Notes: generated from the sequence alone by a model not told the origin. 10,502 bases of DNA from Thermoplasmata archaeon (GCA_003649845.1 QMTB01000032.1:1-10502), one strand, 5' to 3'; positions 1-7,829 are shown, counted from the stretch's first letter. Numbers and translations are program-made.

Positions 1-1
1 T

Positions 2-3000
2 GCTGATTTTGATCCTGATGCTTGTGATAATTATACTAATGTAGTAAATGTGACGGGTTATAGTAGTTGTGCTTGTGGTTATGTTTATGATGAGGATACA
101 GCATGGGTAGATGTACAATGTCCATGTCCACACGATATCTCTGTTGAGAAGTATGTGAAGTGGGATTGCTGCGGTCCATATAGTAAGATGATTTCTGCTA
201 GTGTTGGTGATTATGTTACCTTTAGATTATATGTTAACACTTCTGGTGATTTCAGTCTTGTCAAAGTGAGAGATATCTTACCAAATGGTTTGAATTATAT
301 ATCTGGTAGTTCAACTGTAACTGGTGCTATAGGTGGAGAACCAACGATTTCAGGTAACACATTAGAATGGGAGTTTCCAAATATACATGGAGATCATATA
401 ATTATTGAGTTCAAAGCTGATGTTACAAGTTGTGGACTATTAGAAAATGTTGCTAAAGTTGGAGATGGCAACAGTTGGTTTGATAATGATCATGCGTATG
501 TTGATGTTGATTGTCCACCTCAAGAGATCTCTGTTGAGAAGTATGTGAAGTGGGATTGCTGCGGTCCATATAGTAAAAGTGTTTCTGCTAGTGTTGGTGA
601 TTATGTTACCTTTAGATTATATGTTAACATTTCTGGTAGTTTTGACAAGGTTACAGTGGAAGATACTCTACCTAGTGGTCTTGATTATGCAGATCATAGT
701 GTTGTTACAATAGTATCCGGTTCTGTAGACGATTATAATAGTGATCCATCTATATCTGGTGATAAATTAACATGGACTCTAAATGAAGTTCATAATGCTC
801 ATGTTATAATTGAGTTTAAAGCCGATGTTATCGATTGTGGTTATCTGATAAATCAAGTTGTGGTGAAGAGTGATAGTTGTGGCTGCTTCGATGAAGATGC
901 TGCGGAAGTATGCGTTGAATGTGCACCATGTCTTGATATTGAGAAATATGTATCCCTAGATGGATCTACATGGAATAGTGTAGGTGTTGATGCTGTTCCT
1001 GGTGATACCGTCTTCTTCAAAATACTAGTAGAAAACTGTGGAGATACAGATCTAGAAGGCGTTAGAATTAATGATAGCTTTCCAGGATTTTTAGTTTATA
1101 ATAACGATGCTAATGTTACACCGTCTCCATATAGCGGCGGTCACTACCTAGAATGGTTCTTCCCACATATTCCTGCTGGTGAATCTGAGGAAATCATCTA
1201 TTCTACAGATGTGGCAGGTATTGGATTTGGTTACAACACTGTGTCAGGTTGCGCCTGTGGAGGCTCTCCATGTGATACTGATTCAGTATGGATAAATGCA
1301 TCTGGTGGCTTAGTTGTTCAAAAGAGAATATACAATGCTGAAGGTGATTTGGTTAAGAATCTCTCAGCTAACGTTGGTGACACAGTAAGATTCAATATAA
1401 CGGTTTCATATTATGGGTCGTATTATGCATTTGACATAAGTGTAAAGGATATTCTACCGAATGGTTTAATATATGCTGATCATGCTACGCCTTTTGAACC
1501 TAATATAGTTGGAAATACGTTATATTGGAACTTTAGTAATGTTTCTCTTACAAATGACGCTCATTTATACATCGAGTTTAATGTAACTGTTAACCGTAAT
1601 GGTATTATGGTAAACGATGTGTATGTTACTGGTAAGGAATGTTCTGGTAAAAATCTAGAGGATAGTGATTCAGCAGTTGTAGTTGGAGGTGGAGTCACAG
1701 GATCTATTCTTTGCGAGAAAAGTGTTTGGAATGGTAGTGCCTGGGTAGAGGAGATACAAACTACTGTGGGCGATACTGTTAATTTCAATGTATCTATACT
1801 TAATACTGGTCGTACTAATATTTATTGGATAAATATATGGGATTATCTACCAAGTAATCTAGAGTATGTAAATGGTAGTGGAGTTGTCATATTCGGTAAT
1901 TTATCAATTCCAGATGAACCAATGTCTCCTGATGGCAACTATAGTACCCTTGTCTGGGATTTATTGGATTATCTAATACATAGCTATCTGACACCTGGTG
2001 AGAGGATATCCTTGCATTTCAACGCTAGGGTCACTGGTATTGGATTAGGTGTAAATCATGCTAAAGTCACTGCACTTAGAGGAGGTACAGGAAGTAATTT
2101 AACATTGGAATGTTGGGATTCTGCTAGAGTAAATGTTTCTATTAGTGATAATCCTCCAACAGTAAGTGATCCTCAACCAGAGAATAATGCTACTATGGTA
2201 TATCCGCATGGCGTAGAACTTAGTGTAAGAGTGGATGATGCAGATGGCGATAGATTAAACATCTCTTTCTATGCTGGAAATGGTAGTCTCATAGGTGAGA
2301 AACACAACGTTGCACATGGTAGCAGAACATCTATCACCTGGGGTGATCTTGAATATAATACAACCTATAGATGGTATGTGATTGTAAGTGATGGTCTAGT
2401 TGATACTAGATCTCCAACTTGGAAATTTACAACAGAACCAGAAGGTGTAAATCATGCGCCTGATGCACCAACTAATCCATATCCTAGCAACGGTGCATCA
2501 AATATACCGCGTTCTGTAGATCTTAGAGTTAGTGTATCTGATATCGACGGGGATACTCTAACAGTTAGATTCTATAATGCAGATGACCATAGTCTCATCG
2601 GGAGTGATACTGTTCCATCTGGTGGTACAGCTTCTGTTACCTGGAGCGGCTTAGAAGCAGATCACGTATATAGATGGTATGCTGTAGCTAGCGATGGTGA
2701 ATTCGAAGCTACATCTGATACTTGGTGGTTTAGAACAGAAGAGCCAGATATATCACTAGATGTTTCAAAGATTAAAGGTGGCTTTGGTATACGTGCAACT
2801 ATAGTTAATAATGGTGCAGATCCAGCTGATGACGTTACATGGAGTATAACAGTCAAGAGCGCTCGACATATATTTGCTAGATTAAACAAAACTATATCAG
2901 GTAGCATAGATACACTTGATAGTGGTGGTTCAGAGGTTACTGATAGGCTCCTTGCTTTTGGCTTTGGACGCGTTGAAGTTACAGTACATACAGAATGCGC

Positions 3001-3070
3001 ATATGATTCAATAGATGTGACACGTAATGGTTTCATATATGGTCCATTCATCTTTATAAGAAATAGATGA
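2..3070 (+). CDS. Giant cysteine-rich DUF11-repeat cell-surface protein (5'-truncated by window edge)
   Basis: Open from the first full codon (base 2) to TGA at 3068-3070, giving 1,022 visible residues. A GTG at 50 is not a credible start because the frame continues upstream through a typical repeat end. Visible order: tail of one repeat (to about 127), then five DUF11-like beta repeats at about 134-514, 524-922, 929-1297, 1307-1684 and 1700-2140. Each repeat has a VGDxVxF strand, a (D/S)xLPxGLxY motif and a late D-rich A-x-V strand. Two Ig/FN3-like domains follow (2153-2437, 2456-2740; both with YRWY and W-x-F-x-T-E). The last domain (2744-3067) has KGGFG and ends GPFIFIRNR. Cysteines cluster in the repeats (CAC, CPC, CC, CGC), suggesting disulfide stapling. 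I count 22 N-x-S/T sequons. No C-terminal membrane segment is visible. DUF11 proteins are typically secreted or surface proteins; a structural or adhesive role is inferred. The ligand is unknown. Confidence 0.88.
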   Translation, partial: ADFDPDACDNYTNVVNVTGYSSCACGYVYDEDTAWVDVQCPCPHDISVEKYVKWDCCGPYSKMISASVGDYVTFRLYVNTSGDFSLVKVRDILPNGLNYISGSSTVTGAIGGEPTISGNTLEWEFPNIHGDHIIIEFKADVTSCGLLENVAKVGDGNSWFDNDHAYVDVDCPPQEISVEKYVKWDCCGPYSKSVSASVGDYVTFRLYVNISGSFDKVTVEDTLPSGLDYADHSVVTIVSGSVDDYNSDPSISGDKLTWTLNEVHNAHVIIEFKADVIDCGYLINQVVVKSDSCGCFDEDAAEVCVECAPCLDIEKYVSLDGSTWNSVGVDAVPGDTVFFKILVENCGDTDLEGVRINDSFPGFLVYNNDANVTPSPYSGGHYLEWFFPHIPAGESEEIIYSTDVAGIGFGYNTVSGCACGGSPCDTDSVWINASGGLVVQKRIYNAEGDLVKNLSANVGDTVRFNITVSYYGSYYAFDISVKDILPNGLIYADHATPFEPNIVGNTLYWNFSNVSLTNDAHLYIEFNVTVNRNGIMVNDVYVTGKECSGKNLEDSDSAVVVGGGVTGSILCEKSVWNGSAWVEEIQTTVGDTVNFNVSILNTGRTNIYWINIWDYLPSNLEYVNGSGVVIFGNLSIPDEPMSPDGNYSTLVWDLLDYLIHSYLTPGERISLHFNARVTGIGLGVNHAKVTALRGGTGSNLTLECWDSARVNVSISDNPPTVSDPQPENNATMVYPHGVELSVRVDDADGDRLNISFYAGNGSLIGEKHNVAHGSRTSITWGDLEYNTTYRWYVIVSDGLVDTRSPTWKFTTEPEGVNHAPDAPTNPYPSNGASNIPRSVDLRVSVSDIDGDTLTVRFYNADDHSLIGSDTVPSGGTASVTWSGLEADHVYRWYAVASDGEFEATSDTWWFRTEEPDISLDVSKIKGGFGIRATIVNNGADPADDVTWSITVKSARHIFARLNKTISGSIDTLDSGGSEVTDRLLAFGFGRVEVTVHTECAYDSIDVTRNGFIYGPFIFIRNR
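134..247 (+). repeat. Intragenic direct repeat, copy 1 (start of DUF11 repeat)
   Basis: This 114-base stretch matches 524-637 at an offset of exactly 390 bases (130 codons). By hand I find 6 mismatches, at 136, 187, 189, 190, 191 and 240. It encodes the start of a DUF11 repeat, including VEKYVKWDCCGPYSK and SVGDYVTFRLYVN. Beyond 247 the two copies diverge strongly, so the near-identity covers only the front of the repeat. Confidence 0.9.
524..637 (+). repeat. Intragenic direct repeat, copy 2
   Basis: Second copy of the 114-base block at 134-247, in frame and in the same position within the next DUF11 repeat. The other repeats of the same protein (from about 929, 1307 and 1700) share only the protein pattern. 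This pair was therefore duplicated or homogenised more recently than the rest. Confidence 0.9.
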
Positions 3071-3161
3071 TAAAAATTGGATTGATCTAATAATCTAAAA
3101 CCATCTCTTCTCTATTTACATTATAATACAAAAATTATAGAATTATAAAAACTTAAGCATC

Positions 3162-3167
3162 TTTTTT
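3162..3167 (+). terminator. Possible archaeal T-tract terminator of the surface-protein gene
   Basis: A run of six T (c-tttttt-a) lies about 90 bases after the stop codon at 3070. Archaeal RNA polymerase commonly terminates at T-rich stretches without a hairpin, and I see no strong GC hairpin ahead of it. In such AT-rich DNA a T-run is weak evidence. Confidence 0.35.
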
Positions 3168-3474
3168 ATTGATAGGCTCTTCCACTTAAATTGTCGTAGT
3201 AAACTGTATCTACAATGGAAATGATGTTTATGCTCTAATAGTTGAGTATAAGGAATAGTTTCACGTATAATCAAACAATCCGATAATTTACGGACATAAG
3301 CTATTTGGGATATTAAGATGATATACTAAATTAGTATTAGAAACATATGTGACTGTTAGATATATCTAGTTTGATATATCTATATATAGTGGTTGATTGA
3401 GATGAATATTACACAAACTATTTATATTGAATATATATTATATACATTAAAAAATAATTAAATTGAAATGGGAG

Positions 3475-3535
3475 TGATATTAGTTTGGTAAGAAATGTAA
3501 AAGAAAAAATATATATACCGACAAAACTAATATCA
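3475..3535. repeat. 12-bp perfect inverted repeat flanking a TATA-like box
   Basis: Left arm tgatattagttt (3475-3486) and right arm aaactaatatca (3524-3535) are exact reverse complements, separated by 37 bases. The TATA-like stretch 3504-3517 lies between them. The arms could be paired operator half-sites about 49 bp centre to centre, or the stem of a leader RNA hairpin if transcription starts upstream of 3475. Both roles are inferred. Confidence 0.55.
3504..3517 (+). promoter_or_regulatory. Candidate TATA box (with A-rich BRE-like flank) for the downstream operon
   Basis: An A-run (aaaaaa, preceded by aaag) runs into tatatata, which resembles an archaeal BRE plus TATA arrangement. A start about 25 bases downstream would fall near 3537-3542 and give a leader of roughly 55 bases. 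A competing AT-rich candidate lies at 3421-3447. The AT background makes both uncertain. Confidence 0.3.
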
Positions 3536-3579
3536 TTGTAGCTATAAAAATATGAAAAATAAAATGTATCTAATAATTT

Positions 3580-3585
3580 GGGGGT
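3580..3585 (+). promoter_or_regulatory. Ribosome binding site for the beta-helix protein gene
   Basis: The sequence ggggggt-like stretch here reads ggggg followed by t. It can pair with the ACCUCC anti-SD with one G-U wobble and lies 9 bases before ATG at 3595. It supports that start over the internal ATG at 3631, which would also leave a normal signal peptide. An ATG at 3587 yields only three codons. Confidence 0.55.
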
Positions 3586-3594
3586 TATGAAACT

Positions 3595-6500
3595 ATGAAC
3601 CACCATAAAAACTCTGCTGTGATATTGATGTTAAGAAAAGCGTTTATTTTCTATGTAGCAGTTGTAGTGTTGTTATCTATTCCAACTGCTACTAGGCTTG
3701 TTAGAGCAGCTGATATTATAGTCGATGATGATGGAACTGGAGATTATACTAGCATCCAAGATGCTATAAATGCTGCTAGTGATGGTGATACTATTTGGGT
3801 GAAAGATGGCTCCTATAATGAACAGTTAACTGTGGATAAATCAGTTAGGATCCTTGCCAATAATGGTGATCATCCTATACTCTATGCTAGTACATGGGTT
3901 CCAAGTATTACTGTTACTGCTCCTAATGTTACTATATCTGGTTTTAAGATATATGGTAATTCTGGTCCTACAGCTGGTGCTACTATTCTTGCATCTACCG
4001 ATTCAGATGGTCTTAAGGTAACTAGTAATACTTTTAAGGTTATAGCTGGTGAAACTGGTAATATTACTTTAAAAGTTACTGCTGGTATTAGAGGAGTTAT
4101 TTTTGATTCTAATAATATCAATGATTATAGGGTAGGTGTTTATCTAGAAGCCGGTGGTAATGCATCTATTATACGAAATTCCTATTCTAATGTGGATCAT
4201 AGGGTATATCATGCTGCACGTATATTTGCTGATAATAATTTTTATGGTTCTATACAAGAAGTTATTGATATTGCAAAAGGTGAGGAACATCCTATTATTG
4301 AGGTTATGCCAGGTTTATATTCTGAGAATCTTATAGTAAATAAATCAGTTGTTCTTAGAGGGGCGATGTTTGGTCTCAATCCAGTTGATGGTAGATCTGG
4401 TGATGAATCTATAATAGATGGTGATACTGCGACAGCCATTAACATCACTTCTGGAACTAATAATGTTACTATTGATGGTTTCACTATTACTATTCCAAAT
4501 AAAGATTCCGGCAGTATTCAAGCTGGTATAATGATAGGTAACAGTACTGAGAACATTGAGATTGTTAATAATATATTTGAGGATATTACTGATGGTGCTG
4601 GAAGTGATTCCCTTACAGATTCCACTTATGGTATCTTAGTTGATGGTATATTTGGTATTGGTCAGAGAAATATAGATATCATGGATAATCTTATTAAGGA
4701 TGTTGAAGAATATGGAATAGGTATTGACGGTAATACTTCCTTTGTTACAGTTTCAGGTAACCTTATTTTCAATATGATTGGGAGTGACCATTCTACTGAT
4801 CCAAATTGGGATTCAAGTTGGCCTTCAGAAATATGTGCTGGTATACATATTGGAGGAGAAGTTGGTCCTTTAAATAATATATCTATAGATAATAATATTT
4901 TGACTACAAATCTGACGGGTGATGGTAGCAGTTCAACCGCTGGTATAGGTGTCTTAATCCATGGTATAACTGAGTTGTCCGCTCCGAATCGTAATTGGAG
5001 TGGATTCCAAGATATTTATATTTCTTATAATAGGATCGTTAATAACTCCTATGGTATACTTGCTTTATCAGGTAATGGCTCTATTGCTATACATGGGGAA
5101 ACAGATGTCAGTAGGGGTAATAATTTATCATATAATACTCTGTTTGGTATAGATAATTTTATTGGCAATCTTAGCATCAATGCTACTAATAACTGGTGGG
5201 GTGATATAACCGGTCCTTATAATGCAACAAAGAATCCAGGTGGTCTTGGGACAAATGTTTCTGGTAATGTAACATTTTGGCCATGGTTCGAGTTTGGTAC
5301 CTACAATAGTGGTTATAGTATTCCACCTATTGTTGATTATGTTGTTGATCTACCTAAATCTAGTGATGAATATGTAATTAGAGATTTTACTCAGATTCAT
5401 ATATCTGCTCAGGATAATGAGAGTGGTTTGAAATCTTTAACATATAGGATATGGGATACTGTTCATCGATGGTCTCCTTGGATGAACTATACTGGTCCAT
5501 TTACTTTATCTGGTGAGGGAATTCATAAGGTTCAATATAATGCAACTGATAATGCTGGTAAGAGTCTCATTGATACTAGGATTCATCGTGTGGATGATGA
5601 GGCTCCATTCGTTCATGTTGTATACCCAAATGGTGGGGAAGCTCTCTATGGTACTATTAATATAACTTGGAGTGCTGCCGATAAAATATTTGACCAGGGA
5701 GTGTTAGATTGGAATGATTCTATGCCTCTTACTGCTGATTATCCTGGTCATATTCAGAGTTTTGTTCCAACAGAAGATACAATTAGATCTGTGCAGCTCC
5801 TTTTATATGGTGATGACGCAACGGTTTCAGTTAAACTGTTTAGCAGTATATTCCCTGTACCAACTTCTATTGCTCAATCTACTTTGCATCTGCAGAATAT
5901 TGGCTCTCCTTCTGCTCCTGGTTGGGTTGATTTCCCATTTGATTCTGATGTAGATTTAAATGTTGGTCAAACCTATTATATAGGTGTTACCCAAGAGATT
6001 CATGGTGATACAGGTTTTAACTGGTATCTATTTAATTCATCTGGCGGTATAGATCCATATAATTATGGTCATGCATGGATAAAGGAGACAGATACATTGG
6101 TTAATGCTTCTAATTTAGATTGGTGTTTCAAAACTATGTATTGGAATACTGATATTGATGTAACTGTTCAGTATAGTAATACTGGTGTGTCTCCTTGGAG
6201 TACTATTGCAGAGAATATACCTAATACTGGTGTGTATTATTGGGATACTGTTTCCTATGGTGTACCAGATGGTCCATCGTATAGAGTGAGGGTTCTTGCC
6301 CTTGATGAAATTCAAAATATGGGTGCAGATGAATCTGATGAAAAATTCATTATTGACAACGGCGGTATCTCTATATATAATATTGTTATAACTGATACAA
6401 CTGTTGGTAGCACAGAATATGTTAAAGATGGTGATACAGTGATGATTACAGCTACTGTTACAGGGGATCCAGTCAGTATAACTGCTGATCTTACAGCTTT

Positions 6501-7008
6501 TGGTTATGGTTCAGCGGTAAATGCTTCTTTTGCTGGTGGAACAGCTACTTGGATTATATCTAATGTTAGATGTACTCCCGCAGATGGACCTGTTTCTATA
6601 ACGATTACAGCTATTGACCAAACAGGTGACAGTGGTTATGCTAGTGCTACTATTACAGCTGATAATACTCCACCTACTGTGAAAATCACTAAACCTCTAC
6701 CGGGATTATATATCATGGATAGTATGCGTTTACTTCCATTCTCATATCCATTTATAATTGGTCAAATTACTATTGAAGCAGATGCATCTGATGGTGATGG
6801 TTCTGGTATAGAAAAAGTAGAATTCATATTGGAGAATAAAGTTGAGGCGAATGTCTCTGAGCCACCATATACCTGGCTGTGGGATAGAGCAGCAACTGGT
6901 TTCTTTAAACTAGCTGTTAAAGCATACGATAACATTGGTCATACCTCTACTGATGAAATAAGTGACTTATTTATAATAAACTTTGATATAGTAGGTCATC
7001 GATCATAA
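3595..7008 (+). CDS. Secreted beta-helix (NosD/PbH1-type) protein with Ig-like domains, adhesin-like
   Basis: 1,137 residues. Signal peptide at about 1-39 (hydrophobic 17-30, ending VRA-AD). Two right-handed beta-helix modules follow. Each opens with a SIQ-containing segment (YTSIQDAINAASDGDTIWV at 51-69; SIQEVIDIAK at 219-228) and a Y-x-E-x-L-x-V-x-KS strand. Many N-N-x-I coils lead to the usual closing pattern NNWWGDITGPYN (532-543) and FWPWF (561-565). Then come Ig-like domains: 577-670, and one at 675-922 of the PNGGE/ITWSAAD type interrupted by a separate domain (about 697-850, with QSFVP and VGQTYYIGV). A domain at 924-1022 follows, and a last one at 1026-1131 with LYIMD, SGIEKVEF, PYTWLWD and KAYDNIGH. 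Such beta-helices often bind or act on polysaccharides, but I see no catalytic residues I can assign. First gene of the operon; surface or extracellular binding is inferred. No C-terminal membrane anchor is visible. Confidence 0.92.
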   Translation: MNHHKNSAVILMLRKAFIFYVAVVVLLSIPTATRLVRAADIIVDDDGTGDYTSIQDAINAASDGDTIWVKDGSYNEQLTVDKSVRILANNGDHPILYASTWVPSITVTAPNVTISGFKIYGNSGPTAGATILASTDSDGLKVTSNTFKVIAGETGNITLKVTAGIRGVIFDSNNINDYRVGVYLEAGGNASIIRNSYSNVDHRVYHAARIFADNNFYGSIQEVIDIAKGEEHPIIEVMPGLYSENLIVNKSVVLRGAMFGLNPVDGRSGDESIIDGDTATAINITSGTNNVTIDGFTITIPNKDSGSIQAGIMIGNSTENIEIVNNIFEDITDGAGSDSLTDSTYGILVDGIFGIGQRNIDIMDNLIKDVEEYGIGIDGNTSFVTVSGNLIFNMIGSDHSTDPNWDSSWPSEICAGIHIGGEVGPLNNISIDNNILTTNLTGDGSSSTAGIGVLIHGITELSAPNRNWSGFQDIYISYNRIVNNSYGILALSGNGSIAIHGETDVSRGNNLSYNTLFGIDNFIGNLSINATNNWWGDITGPYNATKNPGGLGTNVSGNVTFWPWFEFGTYNSGYSIPPIVDYVVDLPKSSDEYVIRDFTQIHISAQDNESGLKSLTYRIWDTVHRWSPWMNYTGPFTLSGEGIHKVQYNATDNAGKSLIDTRIHRVDDEAPFVHVVYPNGGEALYGTINITWSAADKIFDQGVLDWNDSMPLTADYPGHIQSFVPTEDTIRSVQLLLYGDDATVSVKLFSSIFPVPTSIAQSTLHLQNIGSPSAPGWVDFPFDSDVDLNVGQTYYIGVTQEIHGDTGFNWYLFNSSGGIDPYNYGHAWIKETDTLVNASNLDWCFKTMYWNTDIDVTVQYSNTGVSPWSTIAENIPNTGVYYWDTVSYGVPDGPSYRVRVLALDEIQNMGADESDEKFIIDNGGISIYNIVITDTTVGSTEYVKDGDTVMITATVTGDPVSITADLTAFGYGSAVNASFAGGTATWIISNVRCTPADGPVSITITAIDQTGDSGYASATITADNTPPTVKITKPLPGLYIMDSMRLLPFSYPFIIGQITIEADASDGDGSGIEKVEFILENKVEANVSEPPYTWLWDRAATGFFKLAVKAYDNIGHTSTDEISDLFIINFDIVGHRS

Positions 7009-7012
7009 GGTG
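7008..7012 (+). promoter_or_regulatory. Ribosome binding site for the peptidase gene
   Basis: The aggtg sequence, overlapping the last base of the preceding stop, lies 10 bases before ATG 7023. ATGs at 7015 and 7018 are in another frame and encode nothing comparable, so the site selects 7023, which also gives a proper signal peptide. Confidence 0.6.
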
Positions 7013-7022
7013 GAATGATGGG

Positions 7023-7829
7023 ATGCTCCCATGGAATAAACTATTTAGAGTTACCATTACGGTAAGCATCCTTATAACTATTTTTTTTATTCCACAGTCT
7101 ACTGATGCTGCTGATACGAGAGAATATTGGGCGGTTCTTGCAGCTATTAATAATTATAATGGAATTCCGTTGCCTTATAGTGTTAATGAAGTTACTAATT
7201 TTAAGAATACACTATTAGCTGGTGGTAATTGGAATGAAAGTCATATTAAAATGGTACTAGGCGGTAATGCTACAAAAAATGGTATATATGATGCGTTAAC
7301 TTGGCTTTCCTCTAATGCTGATGATAATGATATATCAATCTTCTATTTTGTTGGGCACGGTGGAAGAAATCTAACTAATGAATATATAGTGGCTTATGAT
7401 AGAGCTATCTATGATTCAGAACTCTCTACATATATCTCAAATATACCTGGTATTATAATAGTAATTATTGATACTTGTTATAGTGGTGGTTTTGTTGAAG
7501 AACTTAAAGGTTTTAATAAAGTTATTCTCACTGCTTGCCGGGGAGATGAGGTTACCTATCAAGTTAAAGAGTTAAAAAGTGGTATATTTGGATATTTTCT
7601 TAATATGAGTCTTAGTAGATATACGAAGACTGCTGAGTCTTCTTTTATTTTAACGAAGTTTCTTTCAACTTATTACAGTGCTATGTTGGGTAACAACTCA
7701 GAGTATATAGTTCATCCTAGGTTTTATGATGGTACAATTGGTTTAACAAAGATTGTTTCACAGCATAATGTTTATAATTCCTTTTTCTTTCCATTTAGAG
7801 GTTCAAAACTATGGAGGGTAGGTCTATGA
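7023..7829 (+). CDS. Secreted caspase-fold (clan CD, C13/C14-like) cysteine peptidase
   Basis: 268 residues with a signal peptide at about 1-29 (KLFR then a hydrophobic stretch 10-24; likely cut near DA-AD). The mature part is one caspase-like domain. The early strand is YWAVLAAINNY (35-45). NEV at 55-57 stands where metacaspases usually have NDA, followed by NATKNGIYDAL (82-92). The catalytic His112 lies in FYFVGHGG and Cys152 in IIDTCYSGGF. Late family patterns are ILTACRGDE and SGIFGYFL. In this clan the His/Cys dyad cleaves peptide bonds. Asp150, two residues before the Cys, corresponds by motif to the S1-pocket Asp of metacaspases, so Arg/Lys preference at P1 is inferred. There is no propeptide or binding domain, making it short for a secreted member. 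It starts 14 bases after the adhesin gene and overlaps the next gene by 4 bases. Possible roles are extracellular protein degradation or processing of neighbouring surface proteins. Family assignment is strong; the substrate is unknown. Confidence 0.9.
   Translation: MLPWNKLFRVTITVSILITIFFIPQSTDAADTREYWAVLAAINNYNGIPLPYSVNEVTNFKNTLLAGGNWNESHIKMVLGGNATKNGIYDALTWLSSNADDNDISIFYFVGHGGRNLTNEYIVAYDRAIYDSELSTYISNIPGIIIVIIDTCYSGGFVEELKGFNKVILTACRGDEVTYQVKELKSGIFGYFLNMSLSRYTKTAESSFILTKFLSTYYSAMLGNNSEYIVHPRFYDGTIGLTKIVSQHNVYNSFFFPFRGSKLWRVGL
7813..7817 (+). promoter_or_regulatory. Ribosome binding site deciding the start of the two-domain beta protein
   Basis: A ggagg core, inside the end of the peptidase gene, lies 8 bases before ATG 7826. 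It overlaps the codons just after an alternative ATG at 7811 and so cannot serve that start. This makes 7826 (ATGA overlap with the upstream stop) the likely start. Confidence 0.75.

Larger units (their letters stand above)
3071..3594. other. 524-base AT-rich intergenic region
   Basis: Separates the giant surface-protein gene from the five-gene cluster. It is rich in TATA-like strings and has stops in all frames; no convincing gene was found. It holds a six-T tract at 3162-3167, a 7-bp dyad with one central base at 3323-3337 (atactaa/ttagtat), a 10-base palindrome agatatatct at 3358-3367 with a partial copy at 3373-3381, and a 12-bp inverted repeat at 3475-3535. I see no tRNA, rRNA, CRISPR or recognisable riboswitch. 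Its length and dyads suggest this is where the downstream operon is controlled. Confidence 0.7.

Noticed and set aside
2662..3051. 129-codon antisense ORF on the minus strand
   Set aside because: Lies wholly opposite the conserved Ig-like and C-terminal domains of the surface protein; no ribosome binding site or recognisable domain.
50..3070. GTG at 50 as the start of the large surface protein
   Set aside because: The frame is open to the window edge and the upstream residues (DNYTNVVNVTGYSSC) continue a normal DUF11 repeat, so the gene starts outside the window.
3221..3260. C box-like atgatgt in the gap, considered as a C/D box RNA
   Set aside because: It misses the last consensus base and no suitable D box or paired C'/D' follows.
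3587..3598. Three-codon ORF (MKL) overlapping the start of the beta-helix gene
   Set aside because: The ribosome binding site is only one base away from its ATG; much more likely chance.
3418..3606. 62-codon minus-strand ORF in the intergenic region
   Set aside because: Phe/Tyr/Ile-rich translation typical of AT-rich noncoding DNA, overlapping the promoter region and start of the + strand gene.
7811..7825. ATG 7811 as start of the two-domain beta protein
   Set aside because: It overlaps the ggagg that serves ATG 7826, and the five extra residues (MEGRS) add nothing to the signal peptide.
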